Below, piece by piece: positions 17,561 through 26,689 of a DNA stretch of 64,000 nt. This DNA is from Loktanella sp. 3ANDIMAR09 (GTDB taxonomy: Bacteria > Pseudomonadota > Alphaproteobacteria > Rhodobacterales > Rhodobacteraceae): the NCBI RefSeq assembly GCF_001420005.1, contig NZ_LJAK01000006.1:186001-250000 (forward strand), in the 5' to 3' direction. The first letter of the stretch is position 1. Each line of letters starts with the position of its first letter. A program made the translations under genes and the position numbers. The notes beneath the pieces are model-generated. The model did no database searches. It had not been told where the DNA came from and saw only the letters and a list, made by a program, of their open reading frames with translations.

Positions 17561-19495
17561 ATGCTTCGCACATTGGCGTGCCTCTTGATCATCTGTGCCT
17601 TTCCAATGGGTGCCGTCGGCCAGTCGCTGCAACCCATCCTGCAGACCCATGCCGCAGAGGTCGCCGACCCATCTCGCGGCAGTGTCTCGGTTGTGCTGGA
17701 TGATCTTGTGGCCTCCGGTCTGCCGCAGGTGCCGACCTTTCTGGAACGCTGGTCGGACAAGGGCGTCTGGCAGAACACGGCCGACGGGCAGTTCTACTAC
17801 GGCCGCACCGACGGCGATGACCTGGCCCTGACGGATATCGACACAGGCACACAGACCACGGTGGACCGCGCCGGATACACCGAATTGCGGCCCAACGGCG
17901 GAGTGCGCCGCGTCATCGGCACGGCCCTGGTGCAGTTTCAGCTCAGTGATCCCGACCTTGGCCGCCGGCAAAGCGCCATCGATTCCATCGCCCGTCGCCC
18001 CGACGCCGACCAACTTGCCCCGCTGCTGGCCTCGATCGACGGCGAACCCGACACGGCGCTCCGCGCGCGCAAGATCCAGCTTGCCAACTTTCTCTCGGCC
18101 AGTTTTGCAATCGACCCCGCCGACCGCATTGCCGCGATCGACAGCCTGTCGCGGGACACCTCGATCGAGGCACGCGCCGTGCTGAACCAGATCCTGACCA
18201 CCCGCGACGTGGTGGGCACCGATACGCCGGATGGCAATATCGCCCGGATCCTGACGGTCGGCACCGACATCACGGCGGACCAGGCCTACGACCGGCTGGT
18301 CGCCGCAGACCTGGCCCCCGCGGCGATCCCCTCTGCCGCCGTGCGCGATGCGCTGGCCGCCAATATCACGGATGGCCGCGTGGGCGGCATCCCCACCGCA
18401 CAACTGAACACCGAGGCCACCCGCGCGCAGGCCTATGCGGCGCTGGCCGACCGCGGCCTCGTCCCACCCCGCCTGACCGAAGAGGGGCGCGCCGCCGCCA
18501 TCGCGGCCCATGTCTTTGCCGAGGTCCATACCGAGAATGACCCCGCCATCACCGATGCGGCGCGCGCCGCGCTTTCCTCGGTGGAAACCCGCGTGGCCGC
18601 CGCCGGTTTCGCGGATCTGACGCTGGACGCCATGTCGCTGGCGTCGATCTACTTTCTCGCCGCCATCGGCTTGGCCATCACCTTCGGTGTCATGGGCGTC
18701 ATCAACATGGCCCACGGCGAGTTCATCATGATGGGGGCCTACACCGGCTACGTCGTGCAGCAATTCGTGCCCGACTATACCGTCTCGCTCATCCTGGCCC
18801 TGCCACTGGCATTCGCCGTGACCTTTGCCGCAGGGGTCGCGATGGAACGGCTTGTCATCCGGCACCTGTATCACCGCCCGCTGGAAACACTGCTCGCGAC
18901 ATTCGGCATCTCCATCGCATTGCAACAGCTGGCCAAGAACATCTTTGGCACCCAGGCGCGTCCGCTGACCTCTCCGGGCTGGCTGGACGGTGCCTGGGTG
19001 ATGTCCGACGTGATCCAGATCAGCTATATCCGTATCGCGATCTTCGTGCTGGCACTGCTGTTTCTGGCCCTCATCGTGTTCATCCTCAAACGCACCCGCC
19101 TCGGCCTCGAGGTCCGCGCCGTCACCCAGAACCCCGGCATGGCGGCTTCCATGGGGATCGACCCCGACCGCATCAACATGCTGACCTTCGGCCTTGGCTC
19201 CGGCATTGCAGGTATCGCGGGGGTGGCCATCGGCCTTTATGCGCAGGTCACATCCGAAATGGGCGCAAACTACATCGTGCAATCCTTCATGACCGTGGTC
19301 GTGGGCGGCGTAGGCAATGTCTGGGGCACGCTGGCAGGCGCTTCACTGATCGGCAGCCTGCAAAAGGGGATCGAGTTCCTGAACCCCTCGAACACGCTGG
19401 CAGCACAAACCTACATGGTCCTGTTCATCATCCTGTTCATCCAGTTCAGACCCAAGGGTATCGTCGCCCAAAAGGGTCGGGCGGCGGCAGACTGA
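17561..19495 (+). CDS. urtB: urea ABC transporter, permease UrtB
   Basis: 644 residues from the ATG at 17561, which follows AGGA by 10 bases and opens directly into a signal peptide (MLRTLACLLIICAFPMGAVG). An earlier in-frame ATG at 17540 lacks a ribosome site. Residues of roughly 25-350 form a soluble Ala/Asp/Arg-rich, helical-repeat-like periplasmic domain typical of UrtB. The C-terminal half is the LivH-type membrane domain, starting near DAMSLASIYFLAAIGLAITF with about eight helices. It forms the urea channel with UrtC. Confidence 0.94.
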   Translation: MLRTLACLLIICAFPMGAVGQSLQPILQTHAAEVADPSRGSVSVVLDDLVASGLPQVPTFLERWSDKGVWQNTADGQFYYGRTDGDDLALTDIDTGTQTTVDRAGYTELRPNGGVRRVIGTALVQFQLSDPDLGRRQSAIDSIARRPDADQLAPLLASIDGEPDTALRARKIQLANFLSASFAIDPADRIAAIDSLSRDTSIEARAVLNQILTTRDVVGTDTPDGNIARILTVGTDITADQAYDRLVAADLAPAAIPSAAVRDALAANITDGRVGGIPTAQLNTEATRAQAYAALADRGLVPPRLTEEGRAAAIAAHVFAEVHTENDPAITDAARAALSSVETRVAAAGFADLTLDAMSLASIYFLAAIGLAITFGVMGVINMAHGEFIMMGAYTGYVVQQFVPDYTVSLILALPLAFAVTFAAGVAMERLVIRHLYHRPLETLLATFGISIALQQLAKNIFGTQARPLTSPGWLDGAWVMSDVIQISYIRIAIFVLALLFLALIVFILKRTRLGLEVRAVTQNPGMAASMGIDPDRINMLTFGLGSGIAGIAGVAIGLYAQVTSEMGANYIVQSFMTVVVGGVGNVWGTLAGASLIGSLQKGIEFLNPSNTLAAQTYMVLFIILFIQFRPKGIVAQKGRAAAD

Positions 19496-19530
19496 TGCGC
19501 GCGCGTCCCCCGACCACCACCCCCCTTCTT

Positions 19531-19574
19531 CTGGTTGAAAATATCCCGGGGGGTGCGGGGGGCTGGCCCCCCGC
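19531..19574. repeat. GC-rich hairpin element between urtB and urtC
   Basis: A short sequence, TTGAAAATATCCCGGGGGG, is followed by a perfect hairpin, GCGGGGGG/CCCCCCGC with a CTGG loop (19555-19574). It breaks an otherwise tightly packed operon with a 127-base gap. From general memory, AAATATCCCGGGGG-type blocks followed by G-run/C-run hairpins recur between genes in Rhodobacteraceae, so this is probably one copy of a dispersed intergenic repeat. I see only this copy in the window. Confidence 0.5.
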
Positions 19575-19622
19575 CATCGCGACGCGCAATGCGCGGCGCA
19601 AACCGATCAAGGATGCCACCGC

Positions 19623-20789
19623 ATGACCCAGGGCTTCATCATCCACAACCGTTCCGTCATGTGGTTCATCGGGCTTCTTGGACTGTTCACGCTCCTCGTG
19701 ACCCTCGGATCAGAGGCGATGGGCACGGGCGTCATCTCGACCTCTCTGGTCAAGACATTGGGCAAGACGCTCTGCCTGTGCCTGATCGCCATCGCGATGG
19801 ACGTGGTCTGGGGCTATTGCGGCATCCTCAGCCTGGGACATTTCGCGTTCTTCGGCATCGGCGGCTATGCTATAGGCATGTGGCTGATGTATGCCCGCAC
19901 CGAAACCATCGTGACAGAAAGTCTGGCACGTCAGGTGATTCCACCGACCCCGGCAGAGGTCACGGATGCCATCGGGGCGCAGATTTTCGGTGTGGTCGGC
20001 AGCTCTGATTTTCCGCTGATCTGGTCCTTTGCCGACAGCCTGATCCTGCAATTGCTGATGGTCGTGCTGGTGCCGGGACTGCTGGCACTGGTGTTCGGCT
20101 GGCTTGCGTTCCGCAGCCGGGTCACGGGCGTCTATCTGTCGATCCTGACGCAGGCCATGACACTGGCGCTGTCGCTTTATCTGTTCCAGAACGATTCCGG
20201 TCTGCGCGGCAACAACGGCCTGTCGGGCCTGCAGAACATACCGGGGTTCGAGTCAACGCCGCAGGCCACCATCAGCCTTGTGTTTTTCTGGGGCTCGGCG
20301 CTGGCATTGGGCCTGGGCTATCTGCTGTTTGCCTTTGTCGTCGGGGGCAAGATGGGCAGCATCGTGCAGGGGATCCGCGACAACGAGGCCCGTGTGCGGT
20401 TCCTGGGCTACCGGGTCGAGGGGTACAAACTATTTGTCTTTACCCTGACTGCCGTCGTGTCCGGCATCGCGGGCGCGCTGTATTATCCGCAGGCAGGCAT
20501 CATCAACCCGGCGGAAATCGCTCCTATCGCATCGATCTATCTGGCGGTCTGGGTCGCGATCGGCGGGCGCGGGCGGCTTTATGGCGCGGTCATCGGGGCC
20601 GCGCTGGTGTCGCTGCTGTCCAGCTGGTTCACGGGCGGCGGTGCGCCTGACGTAAACCTGGGGTTCTACACGGTGCAATGGACCGACTGGTGGCTGGTCC
20701 TGCTAGGCGTATCGTTCGTCTGTGTCACGCTCTTTGCACCCAAGGGGATCGGCGGGCTGTTCGACTATCTGATAAGGAAACCGCGATGA
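19623..20789 (+). CDS. urtC: urea ABC transporter, permease UrtC
   Basis: 388 residues with about ten membrane helices in the LivM-type arrangement, including LVFGWLAFRSRVTGVYLSI and the cytoplasmic coupling loop with VQGIRDNEARVRFLGY. It pairs with UrtB in the inner membrane. The ATG at 19623 has AAGGA about 10 bases upstream. Its stop overlaps the urtD start (ATGA). It sits 127 bases after urtB, across a GC-rich hairpin. Confidence 0.94.
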   Translation: MTQGFIIHNRSVMWFIGLLGLFTLLVTLGSEAMGTGVISTSLVKTLGKTLCLCLIAIAMDVVWGYCGILSLGHFAFFGIGGYAIGMWLMYARTETIVTESLARQVIPPTPAEVTDAIGAQIFGVVGSSDFPLIWSFADSLILQLLMVVLVPGLLALVFGWLAFRSRVTGVYLSILTQAMTLALSLYLFQNDSGLRGNNGLSGLQNIPGFESTPQATISLVFFWGSALALGLGYLLFAFVVGGKMGSIVQGIRDNEARVRFLGYRVEGYKLFVFTLTAVVSGIAGALYYPQAGIINPAEIAPIASIYLAVWVAIGGRGRLYGAVIGAALVSLLSSWFTGGGAPDVNLGFYTVQWTDWWLVLLGVSFVCVTLFAPKGIGGLFDYLIRKPR

Positions 20790-21535
20790 TCAGCCTGCTC
20801 GAAGTCTCTGGTGTCAGCAAAACATTCGACGGGTTCCGCGCGATCAACAACCTGTCGATCCAGATCAACGAACCCGAACTGCGTGCCATCATCGGCCCCA
20901 ATGGTGCGGGCAAGACGACGTTCATGGATATCGTCACCGGCAAGACGCGGCCCGACACCGGTCAGGTCCTTTGGGGTGAGCGTAACGAAAGCCTGACCGG
21001 CCTGTCAGAGGCCGAAATCGCCAATCGCGGTATCGGGCGCAAGTTCCAGAAACCGACGGTCTTTGAAAACCAGACCGTGCGCCAGAACCTCGCCATGGCG
21101 CTGAAAAATCCACGCGGCCCGCTGGCCGTCTTGTTTTTCAAGGAGCCCCGAACCGATGCCGACCGGATCAGTGACATCGCTGGCGAAATTGGGCTGGCCG
21201 ACCAATTGGCCCGGCCCGCCGGCGAATTGAGCCACGGGCAAAAACAATGGTTGGAGATCGGGATGCTGCTGGCGCAGGACCCGCGCCTGTTGCTGGTCGA
21301 TGAACCTGCCGCCGGCATGACCGCCGAGGAACGCGAAAAAACCACAGACATTCTGAAACGCGCGGCACGAACCCGTGCGGTCGTGGTCGTCGAACACGAC
21401 ATGGAATTCGTGCGCCGCCTGAATTGCAAGGTCACGGTGCTGCACGAGGGGCATGTGCTGGCCGAAGGGTCGCTGGATCACGTGACAGCCGATCCCACCG
21501 TGATTGATGTCTATCTGGGGCGCTCCGATGCTTGA
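20786..21535 (+). CDS. urtD: urea ABC transporter, ATP-binding protein UrtD
   Basis: 249 residues from the ATG at 20786, which overlaps the urtC stop by 4 bases. The Walker A is GPNGAGKTT, the signature region reads ELSHGQKQWLEIGMLLAQDP (a variant of LSGGQ), and the Walker B is LLLVDEPAAGM. The variant signature is normal for UrtD. It energises the UrtBC channel together with UrtE, which overlaps its 3' end by 8 bases. Confidence 0.95.
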   Translation: MISLLEVSGVSKTFDGFRAINNLSIQINEPELRAIIGPNGAGKTTFMDIVTGKTRPDTGQVLWGERNESLTGLSEAEIANRGIGRKFQKPTVFENQTVRQNLAMALKNPRGPLAVLFFKEPRTDADRISDIAGEIGLADQLARPAGELSHGQKQWLEIGMLLAQDPRLLLVDEPAAGMTAEEREKTTDILKRAARTRAVVVVEHDMEFVRRLNCKVTVLHEGHVLAEGSLDHVTADPTVIDVYLGRSDA

Positions 21536-22226
21536 TGTTGCCGACCTGTCGCTGAAATACGGGCAAAGCCAGATCCTGTATGATATCTCGCTGACGGCCC
21601 CCGCAGGTCAGGTCACGACCGTGATGGGCACCAATGGCGTGGGCAAGACCAGCCTGCTGCGCGCCCTGTCCGGGCGGCATCCCTACAGTGCGGGCACGAT
21701 CCGGCTGGACGGCGATTCGCTGGTGCATCCCAGTGCGGCACAGGCCGCACGCGCAGGTATCGCCTATGTCCCGCAAGGGCGCGAAGTGTTCTCGATGCTG
21801 AGTGTGGCGGAAAATCTGGAAACCGGGTTTGCCTGTCTGCCGCGCGGCGATCACCACGTGCCTGACTGGATCTATGACCTGTTTCCGGTCCTGCGCGACA
21901 TGCGGCACCGTCGCGGTGGTGATTTGTCGGGGGGACAGCAACAGCAATTGGCCATTGCGCGGGCGTTGATCACCAAACCCCGTGTCCTGCTGCTGGACGA
22001 ACCGACCGAAGGCATCCAGCCCAACGTCATCCAGCAGATCGGCCGGGCCATCGTGCAGTTGCGCGATCGTGGCGACCTGGCAATCATCCTTGTGGAACAA
22101 AACGTCGATTTCGCGTGGTCGGTCGCGGACAACTTTGTGATGATCAAACGCGGGGCTGTGTTCCGCAAGCTGTCAAAGTCGGACAGCACACGCGCGGATA
22201 TCGTCGACTCTCTGTCGCTGTCATAA
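21528..22226 (+). CDS. urtE: urea ABC transporter, ATP-binding protein UrtE
   Basis: 232 residues from the ATG at 21528, which lies inside the end of urtD (8-base overlap ATGCTTGA). The Walker A is GTNGVGKTS (Thr for the usual Pro/Ala, as in UrtE), the signature is LSGGQQQQLAIARAL, and the Walker B is VLLLDEPTEGIQP. It is the last gene of the urea operon. The stem-loop downstream lies between it and the convergent autotransporter gene. Confidence 0.95.
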   Translation: MLDVADLSLKYGQSQILYDISLTAPAGQVTTVMGTNGVGKTSLLRALSGRHPYSAGTIRLDGDSLVHPSAAQAARAGIAYVPQGREVFSMLSVAENLETGFACLPRGDHHVPDWIYDLFPVLRDMRHRRGGDLSGGQQQQLAIARALITKPRVLLLDEPTEGIQPNVIQQIGRAIVQLRDRGDLAIILVEQNVDFAWSVADNFVMIKRGAVFRKLSKSDSTRADIVDSLSLS

Positions 22227-22252
22227 GGCCCTCTGAACACCACGCATGAAAA

Positions 22253-22280
22253 GGGCGGCACCTGACACCAGATGCCGCCC
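22253..22280 (-). terminator. stem-loop terminator between convergent genes
   Basis: A perfect 8-bp stem, GGGCGGCA/TGCCGCCC, with a 12-base loop lies between the urtE stop and the autotransporter stop. Read on the minus strand it is followed by TTTTC, so it best serves the autotransporter gene. It could also slow transcription from urtE. Confidence 0.6.
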
Positions 22281-22297
22281 CACTGTGGTTTTGGCGA

Positions 22298-25200
22298 TCA
22301 GAACCGGATCGTCAGACCGACACCGGCCCGCAGGGCATTGACGTCGTCACCCAGGCTGCCGCCAAGGTTCACAAAACCTTCGACGGCGTCCTCGATCTCG
22401 TAGGTCATGTTCATGTCAAGCGACAGCAGATCGTCGGCACCGGATTTCACCGCCGTGTCGAACGCGCCCTCGACGCCCGTGATCGTGCCGATCGCATTTG
22501 TGTCCTCGCCGGAAATCATGGTGTCGTAGACCATCGTGACGCTGGGGCGCAGGGTCGTGCCCAGCGCATCATAGACGGCCCCGTAGCGCAGACCGATACC
22601 GGCATAGACCGCGTCAGAGTCCAGCTCCGCGACGTTGAGGTTCTGCAAACCCGCACCGGTTTCGCTATAGCCGTCGACAGTCGCCTGATAGCCGCGCAGA
22701 CGCACCAGCGGTGCAAGACGCGCGCCGCTGGTCAGACCCATTTGCGGTGCCACATCATAAGAGGCCTCGACCAGCCCGGACACCGTTTTCACATCCGTTG
22801 TGGCCGTCGCGACTGCGGCACCAACGCGGCGCGACAGATCGAACTCAGACGCCGAATAGCCCAGCGCACCCGTCAGGCGCAGCGCACCCTGCGCATAGTT
22901 CCCCGACAAACCAAAGTGCAGATCATCGGAGTCGGCCGCACCCTCTGCGGTGTCCACATTCGTCTGGCTATACCCCAGCCCCAGGTTCACCTGATAGGAC
23001 GCGGCATCACCGAGGCTGTTGTAGAAACTGACACCCGCCGCGATACCGGTCGACTGCACGTCATAGCCGGACTGACCGGCCGCATCCTCGACATCGGATT
23101 TCTCTGCAAAGGTCGAAAAGAACGTGCTCATGTCGATATCGGTCAGACCTGACATACCCGCGGGTTCGGATTTCGTGCTGATGAATTCCGACGTGGCAAC
23201 GTTCCGGGTTGATACCGTGCCTTCAACAGCGCCGGAACCACCCGTCGGCAGATTTGCCATGGCATCCGAGAATTTCAGACCGGAAAATCCGGCCGATGCG
23301 CCAGAAGCCGGGCCATTGGTCTTGTCGGACGCGCCGGGGGCCGCAGGCGCGGGGCCGGCACCGCCGCCCGGCGCTGCCTCTGCGACCGTTGCCGTCAGAA
23401 CGACACTGCTGCCGTCGTAGACATCCTTGAAATCGACATCGACCAGATTGTCGGTCACGGTGCCAAAGGTGCCGTCGACGCCCTCGTCCGCGACAAGGAC
23501 CGTCCACGCCAGATCGTCGCCGTTGTAGTCGCCAGCCGCTGCCGTCACAGCCAGGCTCGCCGCGTTGCTGATGCGCGCGGCATCGCCCACATCGATCAGG
23601 TCGCTGGAGCCATCCGCACGCAGGTTCACCGCAAAGGTGCTGCCAGCCTCGAACGTCACATTACTGCTGGACGTAAGCGTACCGATCCCGGTGCCTGATC
23701 CGGGCGAGACGACCGTGCCACTGCGGGCGATCAGACTGCCAAAGCCGCCAGCGCCTGTCAGGCGTCCACCGATCAGGTCGATGGCCATTCTGTTAGCCAG
23801 CGTCTTGTCCAACTGCACGGTGCCTTCGCGAATGTTCAGGTTATCGACGAATATGTTGGTGCCGTTCAGTGTCGCCGTGCCGCTGCCAACCTTGTCGAAA
23901 ACATCAAACCCAAAGAACTGCTCCGACGTCCCTTCTTCGGGGCTGATCATCACCATGTCGGTCATGGCAAGCGGTTCCGCTACGACGGTCTGCTGGGTCA
24001 GAGCATCTTCGAAAATTGCACCAATCGCCCGTGGCGCGACCAGCGCACCCTCGTAGTCGCCACCGATCTTGCCGATGTCAAAGCTCAGATCGCCGTCACC
24101 ACCCAGGGCCAGGACATCGTCCGTGCGCGGACCCGAAACATAGACATTGCCCGTGATGTCATACCCGGACTGAAGTTCGACCCGGTTTGCCGGTAGCGTC
24201 AGGTCCGTCCGGTCGTCGATGATGGCGATGGCCGCGCCTGTCTCGATGTCACCGCCGACGACCCGCCCTGCCACGGTGATGTCGGATGCATTCTGAAGAG
24301 ACACGATGGCAGCAATGCCCTCGCTCGCGTCGACGGACCCGCTTTGTGTGACGCGGATGGTGTTGGTGCCGTAGGCGGTCGGCAATGCCGCACTTCTTTG
24401 TGGTGAATTGGAGTTGGCGAAACCAGAAATATTCTTGCCGACCAGAATGCCATATGGACCGGATGACGTGAGGGCATCGCGGGCATACCGGGCAACGATA
24501 TCCCCTGAAATGCTGATGTCATGTGAATCGCCATTGCTGCGAATGCCGGTCGCAGCCGTGATGTTGCTGCCTTCGACGACAGTGATCTTGACGGTTTCGG
24601 CACCGTAATTGCCCTGGCTCAATTTCTCGTCGGCCCTGTTCAGGATACCGTATTTCATGGTCGCCTCGGGTACCGCGATTTCGACGGCCTGGGGCGCGGT
24701 CGCTCTTGTCAGGACAGGCCCCTGGCTCTCGGCCCGGTGCGCGATCCCACCGGTTCCGACGGTGATATCGATAGAACCACCGGACGCAAATGTCTGGATA
24801 CCGTACTTGTCTGCGGCAATCTGACCTGAGCCGGTCTCGATGGCGATGCGGCCACTCCCGCTTGTTCCGATGCGGTACCCACGATTGTCGACAACAATGC
24901 CATTTGAACCGCCGATGACATTACCGCTGCCCGTCGTGATGCTGATGTCGCCCGTGCGCGTGATTGCAATCGGTTCAACCGCAGCCCTATTCGACGTCTC
25001 GGATTGAGGAATATTGACCTGGAACTGACGTGTCGCCACAATCCCGGCACCAGACGAGGTTTGGATATCGCCGTCACCTGTCACAATCCGGATATCGCCA
25101 GTAGACGCCTGGGCCCTGATCGGGTTGCCACCTGATCGTTCACCCTGGATCGCACCTTCCATATTGATATCGATCACCGGATCCGAACCCGGCGCTTGGG

Positions 25201-25534
25201 TGACTGCCGTCGCCAGAACCACGCCGTTCAGTAACGTCCCCGGCTTGACATCGATCTTGACCGTCGATCCTTGCAAATCGATGATAGTTCCGGGGCCCAT
25301 AAAATTGGCACTCGGTTCGACGATGACGTTTACATCTGCCTCTGATTTTTCAAGGACCAACGGCTCACCAATATTACCCGCGCATGTGTAGGTGCCCGTT
25401 GCGATATCGAAATCACAGCCCGCTACCTGCGCCTCGGCCTGTCGCCCGTAGGACACCAGCCCCATTGCCAGAACCGACACGGACAGCAGCAGCTGTCCTC
25501 GGGTTATTGCTGTTTGCGCCTTAAATTCTGACAT
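22298..25534 (-). CDS. autotransporter with beta-helix passenger
   Basis: 1078 residues from the ATG at 25534, chosen because AAAGGA lies 6 bases upstream. The signal region (RGQLLLSVSVLAMGLVSYG then QAEAQV) is followed by a Gly/Ser/Thr/Ile-rich passenger. Repeat units of the form ISITTGSGxI...GIxxxxxG recur over about residues 100-330, which suggests a parallel beta-helix. An autotransporter-associated strand (GTATLNGTNIFVDNLNIREGTVQL) comes near residue 600, then a Pro/Ala/Gly linker near 770 and a C-terminal beta-barrel of about 280 residues ending in Phe. The mature passenger would be exported to the surface. No protease or lipase motif is visible in it; adhesion is a guess. Confidence 0.85.
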   Translation of the reverse strand: MSEFKAQTAITRGQLLLSVSVLAMGLVSYGRQAEAQVAGCDFDIATGTYTCAGNIGEPLVLEKSEADVNVIVEPSANFMGPGTIIDLQGSTVKIDVKPGTLLNGVVLATAVTQAPGSDPVIDINMEGAIQGERSGGNPIRAQASTGDIRIVTGDGDIQTSSGAGIVATRQFQVNIPQSETSNRAAVEPIAITRTGDISITTGSGNVIGGSNGIVVDNRGYRIGTSGSGRIAIETGSGQIAADKYGIQTFASGGSIDITVGTGGIAHRAESQGPVLTRATAPQAVEIAVPEATMKYGILNRADEKLSQGNYGAETVKITVVEGSNITAATGIRSNGDSHDISISGDIVARYARDALTSSGPYGILVGKNISGFANSNSPQRSAALPTAYGTNTIRVTQSGSVDASEGIAAIVSLQNASDITVAGRVVGGDIETGAAIAIIDDRTDLTLPANRVELQSGYDITGNVYVSGPRTDDVLALGGDGDLSFDIGKIGGDYEGALVAPRAIGAIFEDALTQQTVVAEPLAMTDMVMISPEEGTSEQFFGFDVFDKVGSGTATLNGTNIFVDNLNIREGTVQLDKTLANRMAIDLIGGRLTGAGGFGSLIARSGTVVSPGSGTGIGTLTSSSNVTFEAGSTFAVNLRADGSSDLIDVGDAARISNAASLAVTAAAGDYNGDDLAWTVLVADEGVDGTFGTVTDNLVDVDFKDVYDGSSVVLTATVAEAAPGGGAGPAPAAPGASDKTNGPASGASAGFSGLKFSDAMANLPTGGSGAVEGTVSTRNVATSEFISTKSEPAGMSGLTDIDMSTFFSTFAEKSDVEDAAGQSGYDVQSTGIAAGVSFYNSLGDAASYQVNLGLGYSQTNVDTAEGAADSDDLHFGLSGNYAQGALRLTGALGYSASEFDLSRRVGAAVATATTDVKTVSGLVEASYDVAPQMGLTSGARLAPLVRLRGYQATVDGYSETGAGLQNLNVAELDSDAVYAGIGLRYGAVYDALGTTLRPSVTMVYDTMISGEDTNAIGTITGVEGAFDTAVKSGADDLLSLDMNMTYEIEDAVEGFVNLGGSLGDDVNALRAGVGLTIRF

Positions 25535-25807
25535 ATAAAATCCTTTTGAAAACATGTTTGAGAGCCACCGCCAGCTGAATTTTTCGATCTGCAGCGCGGC
25601 CGTCTCGCGATCAACACAACGTGACGCTAGCCGCCGGCTCGGACGAAATGTGATCTATCTGTCGGTTTACAGAGGGAATTTTTTTCGACGTTGCCCAACT
25701 GACACGTTCAGCACATCCTATGGCTGTGCCGGCGACGTGGTCCGTTAATCGGGTTACGAACGGCCAGACACGCGCTAGGCTGCAAGCGACAAGGATGGAA
25801 CCCATTT

Positions 25808-26689
25808 ATGGCAGACTTTCGCGCCCTGGCACGCCAGCAACCAGCGGTGCGCCATTATATCAAGCATCGCAAATGGGTCGATCGGGCGGGCGTCATCGCC
25901 TATGCGCCGATGCTGCGGACGCCGGTTTTCACGACCGATGCCGCAGGGTTCCGCCGTGGGATACTGAATGGTGAACCCTATGATCTGAACGCCGCTTTTT
26001 CCGGCAATCCCTATGCCCTGGTGATGGGATCCAGTCACGTTTTCGGGTTCGGGCTGGACGGTGATGCCCTGACCATTCCGTCACAGGTAGCGGCGCACAG
26101 GGGCTTGCCCTGCCTGAACATTTCCTTCCCCGAGGCGCAGCTGCACACGCTGTATGCCGTGGCACTGCGGATCTGCGCGCAGGCCCCCCGCCCGCCTGCG
26201 TTCATCGCCCTGATGCCGGGTGGCGCACTGACACGGTTCGAATTTGTCCGCAGTTGCGATCCCTTGTTCGGGGTGCCTGATTTCCAGACCACCAATGCAG
26301 ACTGCCCCCCACCCGGCAGCGCACAAGAGACCGCAGCCTATCATGCGCTCAGGGCCTATTTGGCGTTCTGGATCGGCGAATTCGAAATGCTGGCAGCCAG
26401 ACACGGTGTCGCATTTGTCCTGCACCCCGAATTCACCGCTTTTGAGAAACCGGCGCTGTCGGACGACGAACGTGCCTGCGGCCTGACTGTCGCCCAATCG
26501 GATGCAGACCATCTGCGGTTTCAGACCCACCGCCTGCGTTGCGCAGACTACAGGGCATTCGTGATCGGATTGTTGCGGCCTGCCACCCGTGTGGCGCTGT
26601 GCGAGGCGGCAGAACTGACCTATGTCGATGAATATCACTATACCGCCGACGGGGCCGCCGTCATTGCGGCCGCCATCGCCCGGGCCTAG
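25808..26689 (+). CDS. SGNH/GDSL-like hydrolase family protein, function unknown
   Basis: 293 residues, soluble, no signal peptide. VMGSSHVFGFGL (nucleophile candidate Ser 75/76) matches block I of SGNH esterases. Near the C-terminus VDEYHYTADGAAVIAAAI fits block V (Asp-x-x-His followed by a small-residue helix). The order and spacing support an SGNH fold, perhaps a de-acylase or sugar-modifying enzyme, but blocks II and III are not obvious. The ATG follows AAGGATGGA. Its last bases overlap the end of the convergent TIGR03032-type gene by 4 bases. Confidence 0.6.
   Translation: MADFRALARQQPAVRHYIKHRKWVDRAGVIAYAPMLRTPVFTTDAAGFRRGILNGEPYDLNAAFSGNPYALVMGSSHVFGFGLDGDALTIPSQVAAHRGLPCLNISFPEAQLHTLYAVALRICAQAPRPPAFIALMPGGALTRFEFVRSCDPLFGVPDFQTTNADCPPPGSAQETAAYHALRAYLAFWIGEFEMLAARHGVAFVLHPEFTAFEKPALSDDERACGLTVAQSDADHLRFQTHRLRCADYRAFVIGLLRPATRVALCEAAELTYVDEYHYTADGAAVIAAAIARA

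Noticed and set aside
17345-19282. Long open frame on the minus strand opposite urtB
   Set aside because: It lies entirely over urtA/urtB, is rich in His/Gly/Asp/Arg as expected for the reverse strand of high-GC coding DNA, and has no ribosome site or recognisable domain.
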